A DNA stretch of 64,000 nucleotides from Ancylobacter oerskovii. GTDB lineage: Bacteria > Pseudomonadota > Alphaproteobacteria > Rhizobiales > Xanthobacteraceae. The stretch is from the NCBI RefSeq assembly GCF_018390555.1, contig NZ_JAHBGB010000006.1, positions 186,001 to 250,000 of the forward strand. The letters run 5' to 3'. A program made the position numbers and the translations under genes. Positions 45,528 to 54,299 of this stretch are shown here, piece after piece. The notes under the pieces were generated by a model that was not told where the DNA came from, ran no database searches, and saw only the letters and a program-made list of their open reading frames with translations. Numbering within the stretch: position 1 is the stretch's first letter; each line of letters begins with the position of its first letter.

Positions 45528-46736
45528 TCACGCCGTCTGCGCCCGCCGGGTGCGCACCCCCAGCAGCACGATGAGGGCGGCGACGAGCAGGACGAGGCTG
45601 GCGACGGCGAACACGCCGGACGCCCCGTCCATTTCGAAGACGAGGCCCCCGCCGGCGGCGCCCACCGAGATCGCCAGCTGCACGGCGGCAACCAGCAGCC
45701 CGCCCGCGGTCTCCGCCTGATCGGGCACGGTGCGGGTGAGCCAGGTGGACCAGGCGACCGGCACCGCGCCGAAGGCCAGACCCCAGAGCGCGATCAGCGC
45801 CGCGTGCCCCATCGGGCTGCCCTGCAGGGTGACGAGGCCGATTCCCAGCGCTCCCATCAGCAGCGGCATCGACAACAGCGCGACCTTCAGGCTGCGCTCG
45901 ATGAGCGGCCCGGCGAGCAGCGTGCCGACGAAATTGGCGAGGCCGAAGCCGAGCAAGATGCCGGACATCGCGCTGATGCCGACGCCGGTCACGGTTTCGA
46001 GGAAGGGGCGGATATAGGTGAAGACGGCGAAATGGCCGGCAAAGGCCAGCATCGCCGCCAGCATGCCGAGCGCGATGCCCGGACGCCGCAGCACCTCGCC
46101 GAGGGTGCGCAGCCCCGCCGCCCCGCTGGGCGCCATGCGCGGCAGGCTGACGACCTGCGCGACGATGGTCAGCACGCCGAGCCCCGCCACCAGCAGGAAC
46201 ACCGCGCGCCAGCCGATGAGATGGCCGAGATAGCTGCCGACCGGCGCGGCGAAGATGGTGGCCGCCGAGACACCGGAAAAGATCATCGACAGCGCCCGCG
46301 GCACCAGCGCCTCCGGCACCAGCCGCATGGCGAGCGCCGCCGACATCGCCCAGAAGCCGCCGATGGCGATGCCGAGCAGCACCCGGCCCGCCAGCAGCAG
46401 CGCCAGATTGGGCGCGAAGGCGACGCACAGATTGGAGATCACCAGCAGAACGGAAAAGCCGATCAGCAGGTGCCGGCGGTCGATGCGCTGGGTGAGCGCG
46501 GCGACGAACAGGCTGGCCACCAGCGCCACCAGGGCGGTGGCGGTGACGGCCTGGCCCGCGGCGCCCTCGGTGATGCCGAGTTCCGCCGCCATCGGCGTCA
46601 GAAGGCTCGCCGGCAGGAATTCCGCCGTCACCAGCCCGAACACGCCGAGCGTCATCGCGCCGACCGCCGCCCAGGCCGGGCGCTCGCTGGTACGGACCGA
46701 GCCGGCTGCTTCTTCAAGCGTGAGCGAGTCGCTCAT
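45528..46736 (-). CDS. MFS transporter, DHA1-type efflux permease
   Basis: The 402-residue protein has about twelve membrane segments. The family motifs are visible: RIDRRHLLIGFSVLL after helix 2 (the D-R-R-x-G/R loop), LLLAGRVLLGIAIGGFWAMS in helix 4, and VSAATIFAAPVGSYLGHLIGW in helix 5 (motif C-like, common in drug/proton antiporters). It resembles AraJ/PbuE/NepI-type exporters. The start at 46736 follows TTTCAAGGGAG. It is divergent from an AraC-family gene 82 bp away that probably controls it. Confidence 0.88.
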   Translation of the reverse strand: MSDSLTLEEAAGSVRTSERPAWAAVGAMTLGVFGLVTAEFLPASLLTPMAAELGITEGAAGQAVTATALVALVASLFVAALTQRIDRRHLLIGFSVLLVISNLCVAFAPNLALLLAGRVLLGIAIGGFWAMSAALAMRLVPEALVPRALSMIFSGVSAATIFAAPVGSYLGHLIGWRAVFLLVAGLGVLTIVAQVVSLPRMAPSGAAGLRTLGEVLRRPGIALGMLAAMLAFAGHFAVFTYIRPFLETVTGVGISAMSGILLGFGLANFVGTLLAGPLIERSLKVALLSMPLLMGALGIGLVTLQGSPMGHAALIALWGLAFGAVPVAWSTWLTRTVPDQAETAGGLLVAAVQLAISVGAAGGGLVFEMDGASGVFAVASLVLLVAALIVLLGVRTRRAQTA

Positions 46737-46811
46737 CCTGAATCCTTTCAAGGGAGTGATGTTGCATGGCAGCAAGCTAGGCTGGATTTCCCGGACGATA
46801 TATGCCAGCGT

Positions 46812-46845
46812 GTCCGATATGCTTGATCGTTCGTCCGATAATGCT
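46812..46845. promoter_or_regulatory. Direct repeats at the AraC start / MFS promoter
   Basis: GTCCGATATGCT (46812-46823) and GTCCGATAATGCT (46833-46845) are near-identical and spaced 21 bp apart, two helical turns, as expected for AraC-family half-sites. They overlap the chosen start codon, which fits autoregulation or a later true start. Confidence 0.4.
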
Positions 46846-47826
46846 GCGACGCCGTCCCCCGCTCCCGCGCCCGCCGACGTGGTGAGCGAACTTCTGGTCG
46901 GCATGCGCCTTGTCGGGCTGAACTACCGGCGCATTCAGATCTCGCCGCCCTTCGGCCTCGGCTTCGGCCGCGCGGAGGAGCGGGCTCAGTTTCATTTCGT
47001 GGCGCAGGGAACCGTGTATCTGCGCCGGCCGGGCGAGCCCGACCTGAAGCTGGAAGCCGGCTCGGCCGTGCTGCTGCCGCATGGCGGCGCGCACGACCTG
47101 GTTTCCGAGCCGGACGTGCCGAGCCGGGAGATCGCCGCCTTCTGCGCCGCGCCGCTGTGCCGGACGGTCGGCGATATCAGGGAATGCGCCGACGGCGTCT
47201 GCCGCAGCAAGGACGTGGTGATGTTCAGCGGCTGCATGGGCTTCGAGCTCGGCAGTCTCACGCCGCTGGTGGCGGTGATGCCGCCGGTGATGTCGGTGGC
47301 CACCCTGCTCTGCCGCTACCCCGAAATGCTGCCCATGCTGGAAGCCATGGAACGCGAGGCGCGCGGCGAGCGGGCGGGATTCGCCGGCATATTGGCGCGG
47401 CTCGCCGAGGTGGTGTCGGCTTTCATCGTGCGGGCCTGGGTGGAGAGCGGCTGCGGCACCGCGACCGGCTGGCCGGCGGCGTTGCGCGACCCGCGCCTCG
47501 GCCGGGTGATCGCCGCCGTGCATCGCGATCCCGGCCGCGACTGGACGGTCGCCGACCTCGCCGCGGAAATGGGTTCGTCGCGCTCGGTGTTCGCCGAGCG
47601 CTTCCTCGCGGTGACCGGCATGACGCCGCTGCGCTATCTCACCGAATTGCGCATGCGGCTGGCGGCGCAGTGGATCACCCGCGACCGGGTGCCGATCGAG
47701 GATGCCGCGCACCGGCTCGGCTACGGCTCGCAGGCCGCCTTCAGCCGGGCGTTCAAGCGGGTGATCGGCCATGCGCCGGGCGCGATGCGCGCCAGCACCC
47801 CCGCCACGGCGCGCGCCGCCGAATAG
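46819..47826 (+). CDS. AraC-family transcriptional regulator with cupin-like sensor domain
   Basis: The 335-residue protein has an N-terminal cupin-type domain (about 20-200; AQFHFVAQGTVYLRRPGEPD and GSAVLLPHGGAHDLVSEPD, with C-x6-C near APLCRTVGDIRECADGVC) and a C-terminal AraC DNA-binding domain (about 230-325; DWTVADLAAEMGSSRSVFAE, MTPLRYLTELRMRLAAQWI, IEDAAHRLGYGSQAAFSRAF). The ATG at 46819 lacks a clear ribosome site; GTG codons at 46879 and 46882 would remove a low-complexity Ser/Ala/Pro stretch. It is divergent from the MFS exporter gene. Confidence 0.87.
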   Translation: MLDRSSDNAATPSPAPAPADVVSELLVGMRLVGLNYRRIQISPPFGLGFGRAEERAQFHFVAQGTVYLRRPGEPDLKLEAGSAVLLPHGGAHDLVSEPDVPSREIAAFCAAPLCRTVGDIRECADGVCRSKDVVMFSGCMGFELGSLTPLVAVMPPVMSVATLLCRYPEMLPMLEAMEREARGERAGFAGILARLAEVVSAFIVRAWVESGCGTATGWPAALRDPRLGRVIAAVHRDPGRDWTVADLAAEMGSSRSVFAERFLAVTGMTPLRYLTELRMRLAAQWITRDRVPIEDAAHRLGYGSQAAFSRAFKRVIGHAPGAMRASTPATARAAE

Positions 47827-47844
47827 CCGGGCACGGATGCGGCG

Positions 47845-48831
47845 TCACGCCGCCGGCGACGGCACCTGCGCATAGCGCTGGATCACCCAGGAGCGGAAGA
47901 GGGCGACCGCGGGATCGGCCATGTCGTCGGGATGCACGGCGAGGTAATAGCCGAAGCCGCTCGGGCTGGTCGCATCGGCGAAGGGCGTCACCAGCCGGCC
48001 GCCGGCGAGCTCGGCGGCGAACATGTCGACATCCACCAGCGTCACCCCGCCGCCGGCCACCGCGCACTGAACCGCCAGCGCCTCGGTCTCGAAGGCGAGG
48101 CCGCGCGAGACCGCGAGGTCGAGGCCGCGATGGCGCATATAGGTACCCCACAGCGTGCCGAAGGGCTCGCCCTCCAGCTTCACATGCAGGAGTTCGTTGG
48201 CGCGCAGAAAGGCGACGAGGTCGAGCCCCTCGGCGCGGGCCGCCAGTTCCGGCGAGCAGGCCGGGGTCTGGCTGACCATCCACAGCGGGTCGCGGATGGC
48301 GTCGCCGAGATGCGGCCGGTCGAACACCACGGCTAGATCGACGCCGCGCCCGGCCGGCAGGCCGACGCCGTTGCTGCTCGACACGTCGATCGGCACGCCG
48401 GGAAAGGCGCGGCGGAACTCGGCCAGCAGGGACAGGCCGGCAATGTGCAGGAAGGTCGGCGGCATGTGTACCTTGAGCACGCGCCCGCCATGGCCGGGCT
48501 CCCGCCGCAGGGACTTCAGGGTTTCCTCGATGCGATCGAAGGAATCGGCCACCACCGGCAGCAGCGCGGCACCGGCGGCGGTCAGCGACATGCCCTGCGC
48601 GCGGCGCTCCAGAAGCCGGCAGCCGAGATATTCCTCCAGCCGCCCGACATGGCGGCTGAGCGCGCTTTGCGAGATGTGCAGCGCCGAGGCGGCGCCGGTG
48701 AAGCTGAGGCGCTGGCCGACCGCCTCGAAGGCGCGCAGCGCGTTGAGCGGCAGCCATACCCGCCCGCCATCCGGCGCCTCCGCTTCGGAGGAGCGCAGGG
48801 CTTCGGCGATGTCGGTGCGGGGAAGCGGCAC
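47845..48831 (-). CDS. LysR-family transcriptional regulator (GcvA-like)
   Basis: The 328-residue protein has an N-terminal winged-helix domain (LPLNALRAFEAVGQRLSFTG, AASALHISQSALSRHVGRLE, LGCRLLERRAQGMSLTAAG; about 27-90) and a type 2 periplasmic-fold effector domain (RVLKVHMPPTFLHIAGLSLL and onward). The opening is like GcvA. It is divergent from the five-gene Rieske/PLP/FAD operon, with 89 bp between the starts, so it is the likely activator of that operon. The first 25 residues are a non-conserved extension. Confidence 0.9.
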   Translation of the reverse strand: MPLPRTDIAEALRSSEAEAPDGGRVWLPLNALRAFEAVGQRLSFTGAASALHISQSALSRHVGRLEEYLGCRLLERRAQGMSLTAAGAALLPVVADSFDRIEETLKSLRREPGHGGRVLKVHMPPTFLHIAGLSLLAEFRRAFPGVPIDVSSSNGVGLPAGRGVDLAVVFDRPHLGDAIRDPLWMVSQTPACSPELAARAEGLDLVAFLRANELLHVKLEGEPFGTLWGTYMRHRGLDLAVSRGLAFETEALAVQCAVAGGGVTLVDVDMFAAELAGGRLVTPFADATSPSGFGYYLAVHPDDMADPAVALFRSWVIQRYAQVPSPAA

Positions 48832-48847
48832 GCCTTTGCCTCCATGC

Positions 48848-48859
48848 GATAGGGCTATC
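48848..48859. promoter_or_regulatory. Candidate LysR operator
   Basis: GATAG-GG-CTATC is a perfect 5-2-5 palindrome 17 bp upstream of the LysR start codon and about 60 bp before the Rieske gene. Its position suits a LysR recall or activation site, but it does not have the classic T-N11-A spacing. Confidence 0.35.
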
Positions 48860-48920
48860 TAAAAACGTAATTTGAACGGTTCCAGACGCTCTGCCAAGAT
48901 CGCGGAAAAGGGGAACAGCC

Positions 48921-50252
48921 ATGCTCGATCTTGAGAGAATCCGGTCGCTCGTGACCGGACGCCGGCCGGGATATTCGCTGCCGCAGGCGCTCTACAACAG
49001 CCCGGACGTGCTGGCCTTCGATCTCGAGGCGATCTTCGGCCAATCCTGGATCCTGGTGGGCTTCACCTGCGAGATTCCGCGCCCGCGCGGCTACCTCGCC
49101 ACCACGGTCGGCCAGTCGCCGGTGGTGGTGACGCGCGACCGCGACGGCACCTATCGCGCCTTCCACAATTCCTGCCGCCATCGCGGCGCGCAGGTCTGCG
49201 CCGACGGCGCCGGGGCGCGCGGGCGCCTCACCTGCCCCTATCACCAATGGGTGTACGACCTCGACGGCACGCTGGTGCATGCCCGCCACATGCCGGAAAG
49301 CTTCGATCCGGCCGAGCACGGGCTGCGGCCGGTGCATGTGCAGAACGTCGCCGGGGCGCTGTTCGTCTGCCTCGCGCAGACGCCGCCCTCCTTCGCCCGC
49401 TTCCGCGAGGAGCTGGAGCCGCTGCTCGCCCCGCACCGGCTGGAAGAGGCCAAGCTGGCCTTCCAGAACACGCTGGTCGAGAAGGGCAACTGGAAGCTGG
49501 TGATGGAGAATGCCCGCGAGTGCTATCACTGCGGCGTCGGCCATCCCGAGCTGTGCCTGACCTTCCCCATCGAGGACGCGTCCGGCGGGCATTTCGCCGC
49601 CGAGGGCGATCCGCGCCACGACGCCTTCGCCGCCCGCATCGCCGCCGCCGGGCTGGCGCGCGGCCCGTTCATCGGCCCGTGGTGGCAGGTGGAGCGCTTC
49701 CCGCTCAACGAGGGGCAGCTGTCGCTCACGATCGACGGCGCCCTCGCCTGCAAGAAGCTGATGGTGGCCGGCGAGGAGGCGGACATCGGCTCGCTGCGCT
49801 GGGCGATCGAGCCGCACAGCTTCTGCCACTCGACCGCCGACACCACGGTCTATTTCAGCGCCATGCCGACCGCGACCAACGAGACGCTGGTCACCTGCAA
49901 ATGGCTGGTGCACCAGGATGCGGTGGAGGGCGTCGACTACGATATCGAGCACCTGACCCAGCTGTGGAACGTCACCAACATCCAGGACCGCGACCTTGTC
50001 GAGAACAACCAGCGCGGCGTGAACTCCGTCGGCTATCTGCCCGGCCCCTATAGCGAAAGCGACGAATCCTACGTGCTGCGCTTCATCGACTGGTACTGCG
50101 ACAAGGCGCTCGACCACATCGCCGCCCGCACCGGCGTCGACGGCCGGCCGATCGCGCTGCGCGAGGCGCTCGCCGGCGCCGGCGCCGAGGCCCCGGCCTT
50201 CGTGGCGGGCGCGGGCAAGGAAGCGGGCGAGAGCCGGGCGGAACACGCGTGA
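48921..50252 (+). CDS. Rieske non-heme iron oxygenase, GbcA/stachydrine-demethylase-like
   Basis: The 443-residue alpha subunit has a Rieske [2Fe-2S] site C85-x-H87 (SCRHRGAQVC) and C105-x2-H108 (CPYHQW) with the standard 17-residue spacing. The mononuclear iron site is NARECYHCGVGHPE (H203, H208) plus D356 in NIQDRDLVENNQRG. The segment KWLVHQDAVEGVDYDIEHLT and the following NQRGVNSVGYLPGPYSES closely resemble GbcA, which removes a methyl group from glycine betaine as formaldehyde, so a quaternary ammonium substrate is likely. No reductase partner (GbcB-like) is present. The start follows AAAAGGGGAACAGCC. Its stop overlaps the next gene by 4 bp. Confidence 0.9.
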   Translation: MLDLERIRSLVTGRRPGYSLPQALYNSPDVLAFDLEAIFGQSWILVGFTCEIPRPRGYLATTVGQSPVVVTRDRDGTYRAFHNSCRHRGAQVCADGAGARGRLTCPYHQWVYDLDGTLVHARHMPESFDPAEHGLRPVHVQNVAGALFVCLAQTPPSFARFREELEPLLAPHRLEEAKLAFQNTLVEKGNWKLVMENARECYHCGVGHPELCLTFPIEDASGGHFAAEGDPRHDAFAARIAAAGLARGPFIGPWWQVERFPLNEGQLSLTIDGALACKKLMVAGEEADIGSLRWAIEPHSFCHSTADTTVYFSAMPTATNETLVTCKWLVHQDAVEGVDYDIEHLTQLWNVTNIQDRDLVENNQRGVNSVGYLPGPYSESDESYVLRFIDWYCDKALDHIAARTGVDGRPIALREALAGAGAEAPAFVAGAGKEAGESRAEHA

Positions 50253-51538
50253 GCCGCGCGCCCCGCGACGACGAGGCCGCGGCCTCGCCGGCCGCCGCCC
50301 GTCATCCCGACACGCTGGCCGTCGGCTTCGGCCACGACCCGCAGCAGGCGTTCGGGGCGGTGAAGCCGCCGGTGATGCTCACCTCCACCTTCGCCTACCC
50401 CTCGGCGGCGGCGGCGAAGCAGGCGCATCGGGACTATTTCGACGGCGCCGCGCCGGGCCGCGACGCCGCCTTCATCTATGCGCGGCTCGACCACCCCAAC
50501 CTCGCGGTGCTGGAGAAGCGCTTCGCCGCGCTGGAAGGTGCCGAGGAGGCGGCGGCCTTCGCCTCCGGCATGGCGGCGATCTCGGCCATCCTGCTCGCCT
50601 TTCTCAAGCCGGGCGACAGCGCGCTGCACACCAGCCCGCTCTATGGCGGCACGCATGGGCTGCTGCACGGTCCCATCGCCGGCATCGGCGTGACGCCGGT
50701 CGCCATAGGCGACGCCGTCGACCCGGCGAGCGTGGCGGCGGCGGCCGAGACGGCGGCGCGCCATGGCCCGGTGGGCCTCATCTTCGCGGAAACGCCCGCC
50801 AACCCGACCAACGGCCTCGCCGACATCGCCCTGCTCGCCCGCACCGCCGATGCGCTGGCGGAAAGGCAAGGCGGGCGGCGGCCGCTGGTGGTGGTCGACA
50901 ACACCTTCCTCGGCTCGCTGCTGCAGGCGCCGCTGACCCATGGCGCCGATCTCGCCATGACCTCGCTGACCAAATATGCCGGCGGCCACAGCGACCTGAT
51001 CGGCGGCGCGGTGTCCGGCAGCAAGGCGATGGTCGGCCCGCTCCGGCGGCTGCGCACCCTGCTCGGCAGCCATCTCGACCCGTTCACCTCCTGGCTCGCC
51101 CTGCGCTCGCTGGAAACCTTCCCGCTGCGCAACCGCCGGGCCAATGCCAATGCCGCCATCGTCGCGGCCTTCCTGCGCGATCATCCCAAGGTGACCGGCG
51201 TGAGCTATCTCGGCTTCCTCGCGGCAGGCACGCCGGCCCGGGCGGTGTTCGACCGGCAATGCGCCGGCGCCGGCTCCACCTTCTCCTTCCGCATCCGCGG
51301 CGGGGAAAGCGAGGCCTTCGCCTTGCTCGACCGGCTGCAGGTGTTCCGCATGGCGGTGAGCCTCGGCGGCACCGAGAGCCTGATCTGCCATTCCGCGTCC
51401 ACCACCCATTATTCGGTGCCGCCGGAGATTCGCCGGCAGGTCGGCGTGGACGATTCGACGCTGCGCATCTCCATCGGCATCGAGCATCCCGACGATCTCG
51501 TCGCCGACCTCGCCTCAGCCCTGGACGCCATTCCATGA
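50249..51538 (+). CDS. Cys/Met-metabolism PLP-dependent enzyme (cystathionine gamma-synthase/lyase family)
   Basis: The 429-residue fold type I enzyme starts at a GTG overlapping the Rieske stop. The PLP lysine is K242 in MTSLTKYAGGHSDLIGG; other family residues are FIYARLDHPN (Y78, R79), SPLYGGT (Y132), AETPANPTN and VVVDNTF (D217). Members catalyse beta- or gamma-elimination or replacement on sulfur or oxygen-substituted amino acids. Being locked inside an operon of N-demethylation-type enzymes suggests it acts on the amino acid formed by them. The product cannot be told from sequence. Confidence 0.88.
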   Translation: MSRAPRDDEAAASPAAARHPDTLAVGFGHDPQQAFGAVKPPVMLTSTFAYPSAAAAKQAHRDYFDGAAPGRDAAFIYARLDHPNLAVLEKRFAALEGAEEAAAFASGMAAISAILLAFLKPGDSALHTSPLYGGTHGLLHGPIAGIGVTPVAIGDAVDPASVAAAAETAARHGPVGLIFAETPANPTNGLADIALLARTADALAERQGGRRPLVVVDNTFLGSLLQAPLTHGADLAMTSLTKYAGGHSDLIGGAVSGSKAMVGPLRRLRTLLGSHLDPFTSWLALRSLETFPLRNRRANANAAIVAAFLRDHPKVTGVSYLGFLAAGTPARAVFDRQCAGAGSTFSFRIRGGESEAFALLDRLQVFRMAVSLGGTESLICHSASTTHYSVPPEIRRQVGVDDSTLRISIGIEHPDDLVADLASALDAIP

Positions 51539-53121
51539 AACTGACCCTGCCCGCCCCGGACCGCCATTCCATCGCCGGCAAGACACCCGAGCCCGACGAG
51601 CGCGCCGAGATCGTGGTGATCGGTGCCGGCCCCGCCGGCTGCGCGGCGGCCATCGAGGCGGCCCGGGTCGGCGCGCAGGTGGTGCTGATCGACGAGAACC
51701 CCGTTTCCGCCGGCCTGATCGGCATGGACGTGCCGCTGCAGTTCGGCGGCCGCGCCACCCCGGCGGTGCAGACGCCGGAGCGGCTCGTCGAGCAGGTGCT
51801 GGAAGCCAATCCGGCGCTGGGCGAGGCCTTCGAGATCGGCGTCGACGTCCGGCTGTCGACCTCCGCCTGGGGCGCCTGGGTCAACGGGCCGGGATTGCGC
51901 GGGCTGCCCTGCGGCCTCCTCGGCCTTGCCGACGAGACCCGCAGCTGGACGCTCGGCTTCGACCGGCTGATCCTCGCCACCGGCGCGCGCGACCTCAACC
52001 TCTCCTTCGCCGGCTCCGACCAGCCCGGCGTGATGGGGGCGCAGGCGCTGCACGCTCTGCTCACCCGCTACGATGCCTTCGCGGGGCGGCGGCTGGCGAT
52101 ACTCGGCACCGGTGCGCTCGCCCTCGATGCCGCCGAGCTGGCGCTGGCGCGCGGGCTGGACGTGGAGGCGCTCGTCGAGGCGCGCGTGGAGCCGGTCGGC
52201 GAGGCCGCCCGGATCGCCGCGCTGGCGGCGCAGGGCGTGGAGATCATCACCGGCCATGTGCCGCTGGCCGCCGAAGGCGGGGCGGACGGCGTCACCGGGC
52301 TGCTGCTCGCCAATGTCGCGGCGCCGGAGCGCCATCGCAGCCTCGACTGCGACACCGTCTGCCTCGCGATCGGGGCTGTACCGGTGATCGAACTGTTCGA
52401 CGTGCTCGGTGCCAAGCGCGCCCTGGCGCCGGAGCGCGGCGGGCATGTGCCGGTGCTCGGCGCGGACGGGGCGACCTCGCTCGCCGAGGTGTTCGCCGCC
52501 GGCGACTGCACCGGCCTCGGCGGCGATGCCGCGCAGATGGGCCGGGTCGCCGCGCGCGGCGCCCTCGCCTCGCTCGGCCGGCCGGTGGAGGTCTCTGCAC
52601 CTGTCTCGCCCGCTGCCGGGCCGGATGCCCTCGCCTACCAGCTCGACTGGGCGCGGGCGCTGCTCGCCACCGGCGGGCCGGACGTGCTCGCCTGCCTCTG
52701 CGAGGAGGTCACGCGCGGCGAACTCATCGCCGTGCAGCCGCCGCGCTATCTCGGCTGGAGCTCCAACGCCATCGCCCGGCGCAATCTCGGCACGCTGGCC
52801 GAGGACGGCCCGCTCGACCAGGACCAGATCAAGCGCCTCACCCGCGCCTGCATGGGCGCCTGCCAGGCGCGGCGCTGCCGCGAGCAGGTGGCGCTGATGA
52901 TGGCGCTCGGCGCCGGGGTGCCGGCGCAATCGATTCCCCTCGCCGGCTACCGGGCGCCGGTGCGGCCGCTGCCGCTCTCGGTGCTCGCCGACGGCAACGA
53001 GACCGCCGGGATGGCGCAGGACTGGAACGTCTGGTTCGGCATCGTCACCCAGTGGATCTCCTATGACGACATCGGCACCGAGCGCGAAGACGAGCAGCTT
53101 CGCGCCGGCATGCCCTATTGA
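51535..53121 (+). CDS. FAD/NAD(P)-binding oxidoreductase with BFD-type [2Fe-2S] domain (OoxA/HcnB-like subunit)
   Basis: The 528-residue protein has an FAD loop [20 protein letters not shown] (from residue 30), an NAD-type loop [20 protein letters not shown] (189-208), a late [18 protein letters not shown] motif and a C-terminal [2Fe-2S] domain with C387-x-C389 and C443-x4-C448 ([21 protein letters not shown]). This layout matches the alpha subunits of octopine/nopaline oxidase, hydrogen cyanide synthase and related amine dehydrogenases, which need a DAO-type FAD beta subunit; such a gene follows after 11 bp. Its start overlaps the PLP gene stop (ATGA). Confidence 0.88.
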   Translation: MKLTLPAPDRHSIAGKTPEPDERAEIVVIGAGPAGCAAAIEAARVGAQVVLIDENPVSAGLIGMDVPLQFGGRATPAVQTPERLVEQVLEANPALGEAFEIGVDVRLSTSAWGAWVNGPGLRGLPCGLLGLADETRSWTLGFDRLILATGARDLNLSFAGSDQPGVMGAQALHALLTRYDAFAGRRLAILGTGALALDAAELALARGLDVEALVEARVEPVGEAARIAALAAQGVEIITGHVPLAAEGGADGVTGLLLANVAAPERHRSLDCDTVCLAIGAVPVIELFDVLGAKRALAPERGGHVPVLGADGATSLAEVFAAGDCTGLGGDAAQMGRVAARGALASLGRPVEVSAPVSPAAGPDALAYQLDWARALLATGGPDVLACLCEEVTRGELIAVQPPRYLGWSSNAIARRNLGTLAEDGPLDQDQIKRLTRACMGACQARRCREQVALMMALGAGVPAQSIPLAGYRAPVRPLPLSVLADGNETAGMAQDWNVWFGIVTQWISYDDIGTEREDEQLRAGMPY

Positions 53122-53132
53122 GGAGGCGGGAG

Positions 53133-54299
53133 ATGGCGAAGACGGGTTCTTCCGTGGTGATCGTCGGCGGCGGCGTCACCGGGCTCTCCACCGCCTGGTG
53201 GCTGGCGCGCGACGGCGTCGAGGTGACGGTGCTGGAAAAGGGCATTGTCGGCTTCGAGGCCTCCGGTCGCAACGGCGGCGGCTGCACCCACTACCAGAGC
53301 CCGCTGTTCCATGAGGAACAGCGGCTGTGGCCGCTGATGGACGAGATGCTCGGCTACCCCACCGAATATCGCCGCGAGCGCCTCGTGTTCCAGGTCGACG
53401 AGCGCAAGGCCAATTTCGCCGATGGCCTCGCCATGCGGATTCCCGCCGGCTACGCGTGGGAGGCGCTCGACGGCAAGCAGGTGCGCGAGCGCGTGCCGCT
53501 CGCCGGCGACAACGCGATCTGCGGCGTGCATCTTCACTTCGGCGGCCATGCCAACCCGCAGCGCACCTCGCAGGCCTATGCCTGGGCGGCGCAGGACCAT
53601 GGCGCCCGGATCCACCAGCATGTCGCTGTCACCGGCTTCGAGACGGCCGGCGGGCGCGTGGTCGCGGTGGAGACCGCGCAGGGCCGCTTCGGCTGCGACG
53701 CGCTGGTGATCGCCGCCGGCCCGCAGACCGGCAAGCTCGCCGCCCTGCTGGGCCATCACCTGCCGATGGCGCCGGCGCGCGCGGAGATGATCGTCACCGA
53801 GCCGCTGCCGCTGATGCCGATGGGCGGGGTGGACGGCAACGGGCTCTACGGCCGCCAGACGCTGCGCGGCAACCTCGCCTATGGCGGCGGTCCGCATGAA
53901 TGGTACGAAGATACGCCGCTGGACGGCCCGCCGCCGCGCCCCTCGGGGAGCGTGCTGCGCGGCCTCGCCAAGCGGGTCGCCGAGTTGTTGCCTCGCGCGG
54001 CGCATGCCCGCGTCATCCGCTCCTGGGCCGGGGTGATCGAGAACACGCCGGACGGACGGCCGGTGATCGAGCGCCTGACCTCGCCGGACAACGTGATCCT
54101 CGCCACCATGTCGAGCGTCGGCTTCGGCCTGTCGCCGGCCAGCGGCCACGCCATACGCGACCTGGTGATGGACGGGGCCTGCTCGTTCTGCGACCTGTCG
54201 AAATTGTCGCTCGCCCGCTTCGCGACCCTGTCGCCGGACTGGCGGCGCGAGCTCAACTGGCTGCCGCCGGCAGCCGCCGTGGAAGGAGCGGCGCAGTAA
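53133..54299 (+). CDS. DAO-family FAD-dependent oxidoreductase (OoxB/HcnC-like catalytic subunit)
   Basis: The 388-residue flavoenzyme begins [20 protein letters not shown] (FAD loop GGGVTG at 12-17) and ends with the DAO-family block [20 protein letters not shown] through [16 protein letters not shown]. The ATG at 53133 follows GGAGGCGGGAG. It resembles the amine-oxidising beta subunits of octopine oxidase and dimethylglycine/sarcosine oxidase-type complexes, and its placement right after the OoxA-like gene suggests a heteromeric enzyme. Expected chemistry is oxidation of a secondary or tertiary amine to an iminium that hydrolyses. The stop overlaps the next ATG by one base (TAATG). Confidence 0.88.
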   Translation: MAKTGSSVVIVGGGVTGLSTAWWLARDGVEVTVLEKGIVGFEASGRNGGGCTHYQSPLFHEEQRLWPLMDEMLGYPTEYRRERLVFQVDERKANFADGLAMRIPAGYAWEALDGKQVRERVPLAGDNAICGVHLHFGGHANPQRTSQAYAWAAQDHGARIHQHVAVTGFETAGGRVVAVETAQGRFGCDALVIAAGPQTGKLAALLGHHLPMAPARAEMIVTEPLPLMPMGGVDGNGLYGRQTLRGNLAYGGGPHEWYEDTPLDGPPPRPSGSVLRGLAKRVAELLPRAAHARVIRSWAGVIENTPDGRPVIERLTSPDNVILATMSSVGFGLSPASGHAIRDLVMDGACSFCDLSKLSLARFATLSPDWRRELNWLPPAAAVEGAAQ

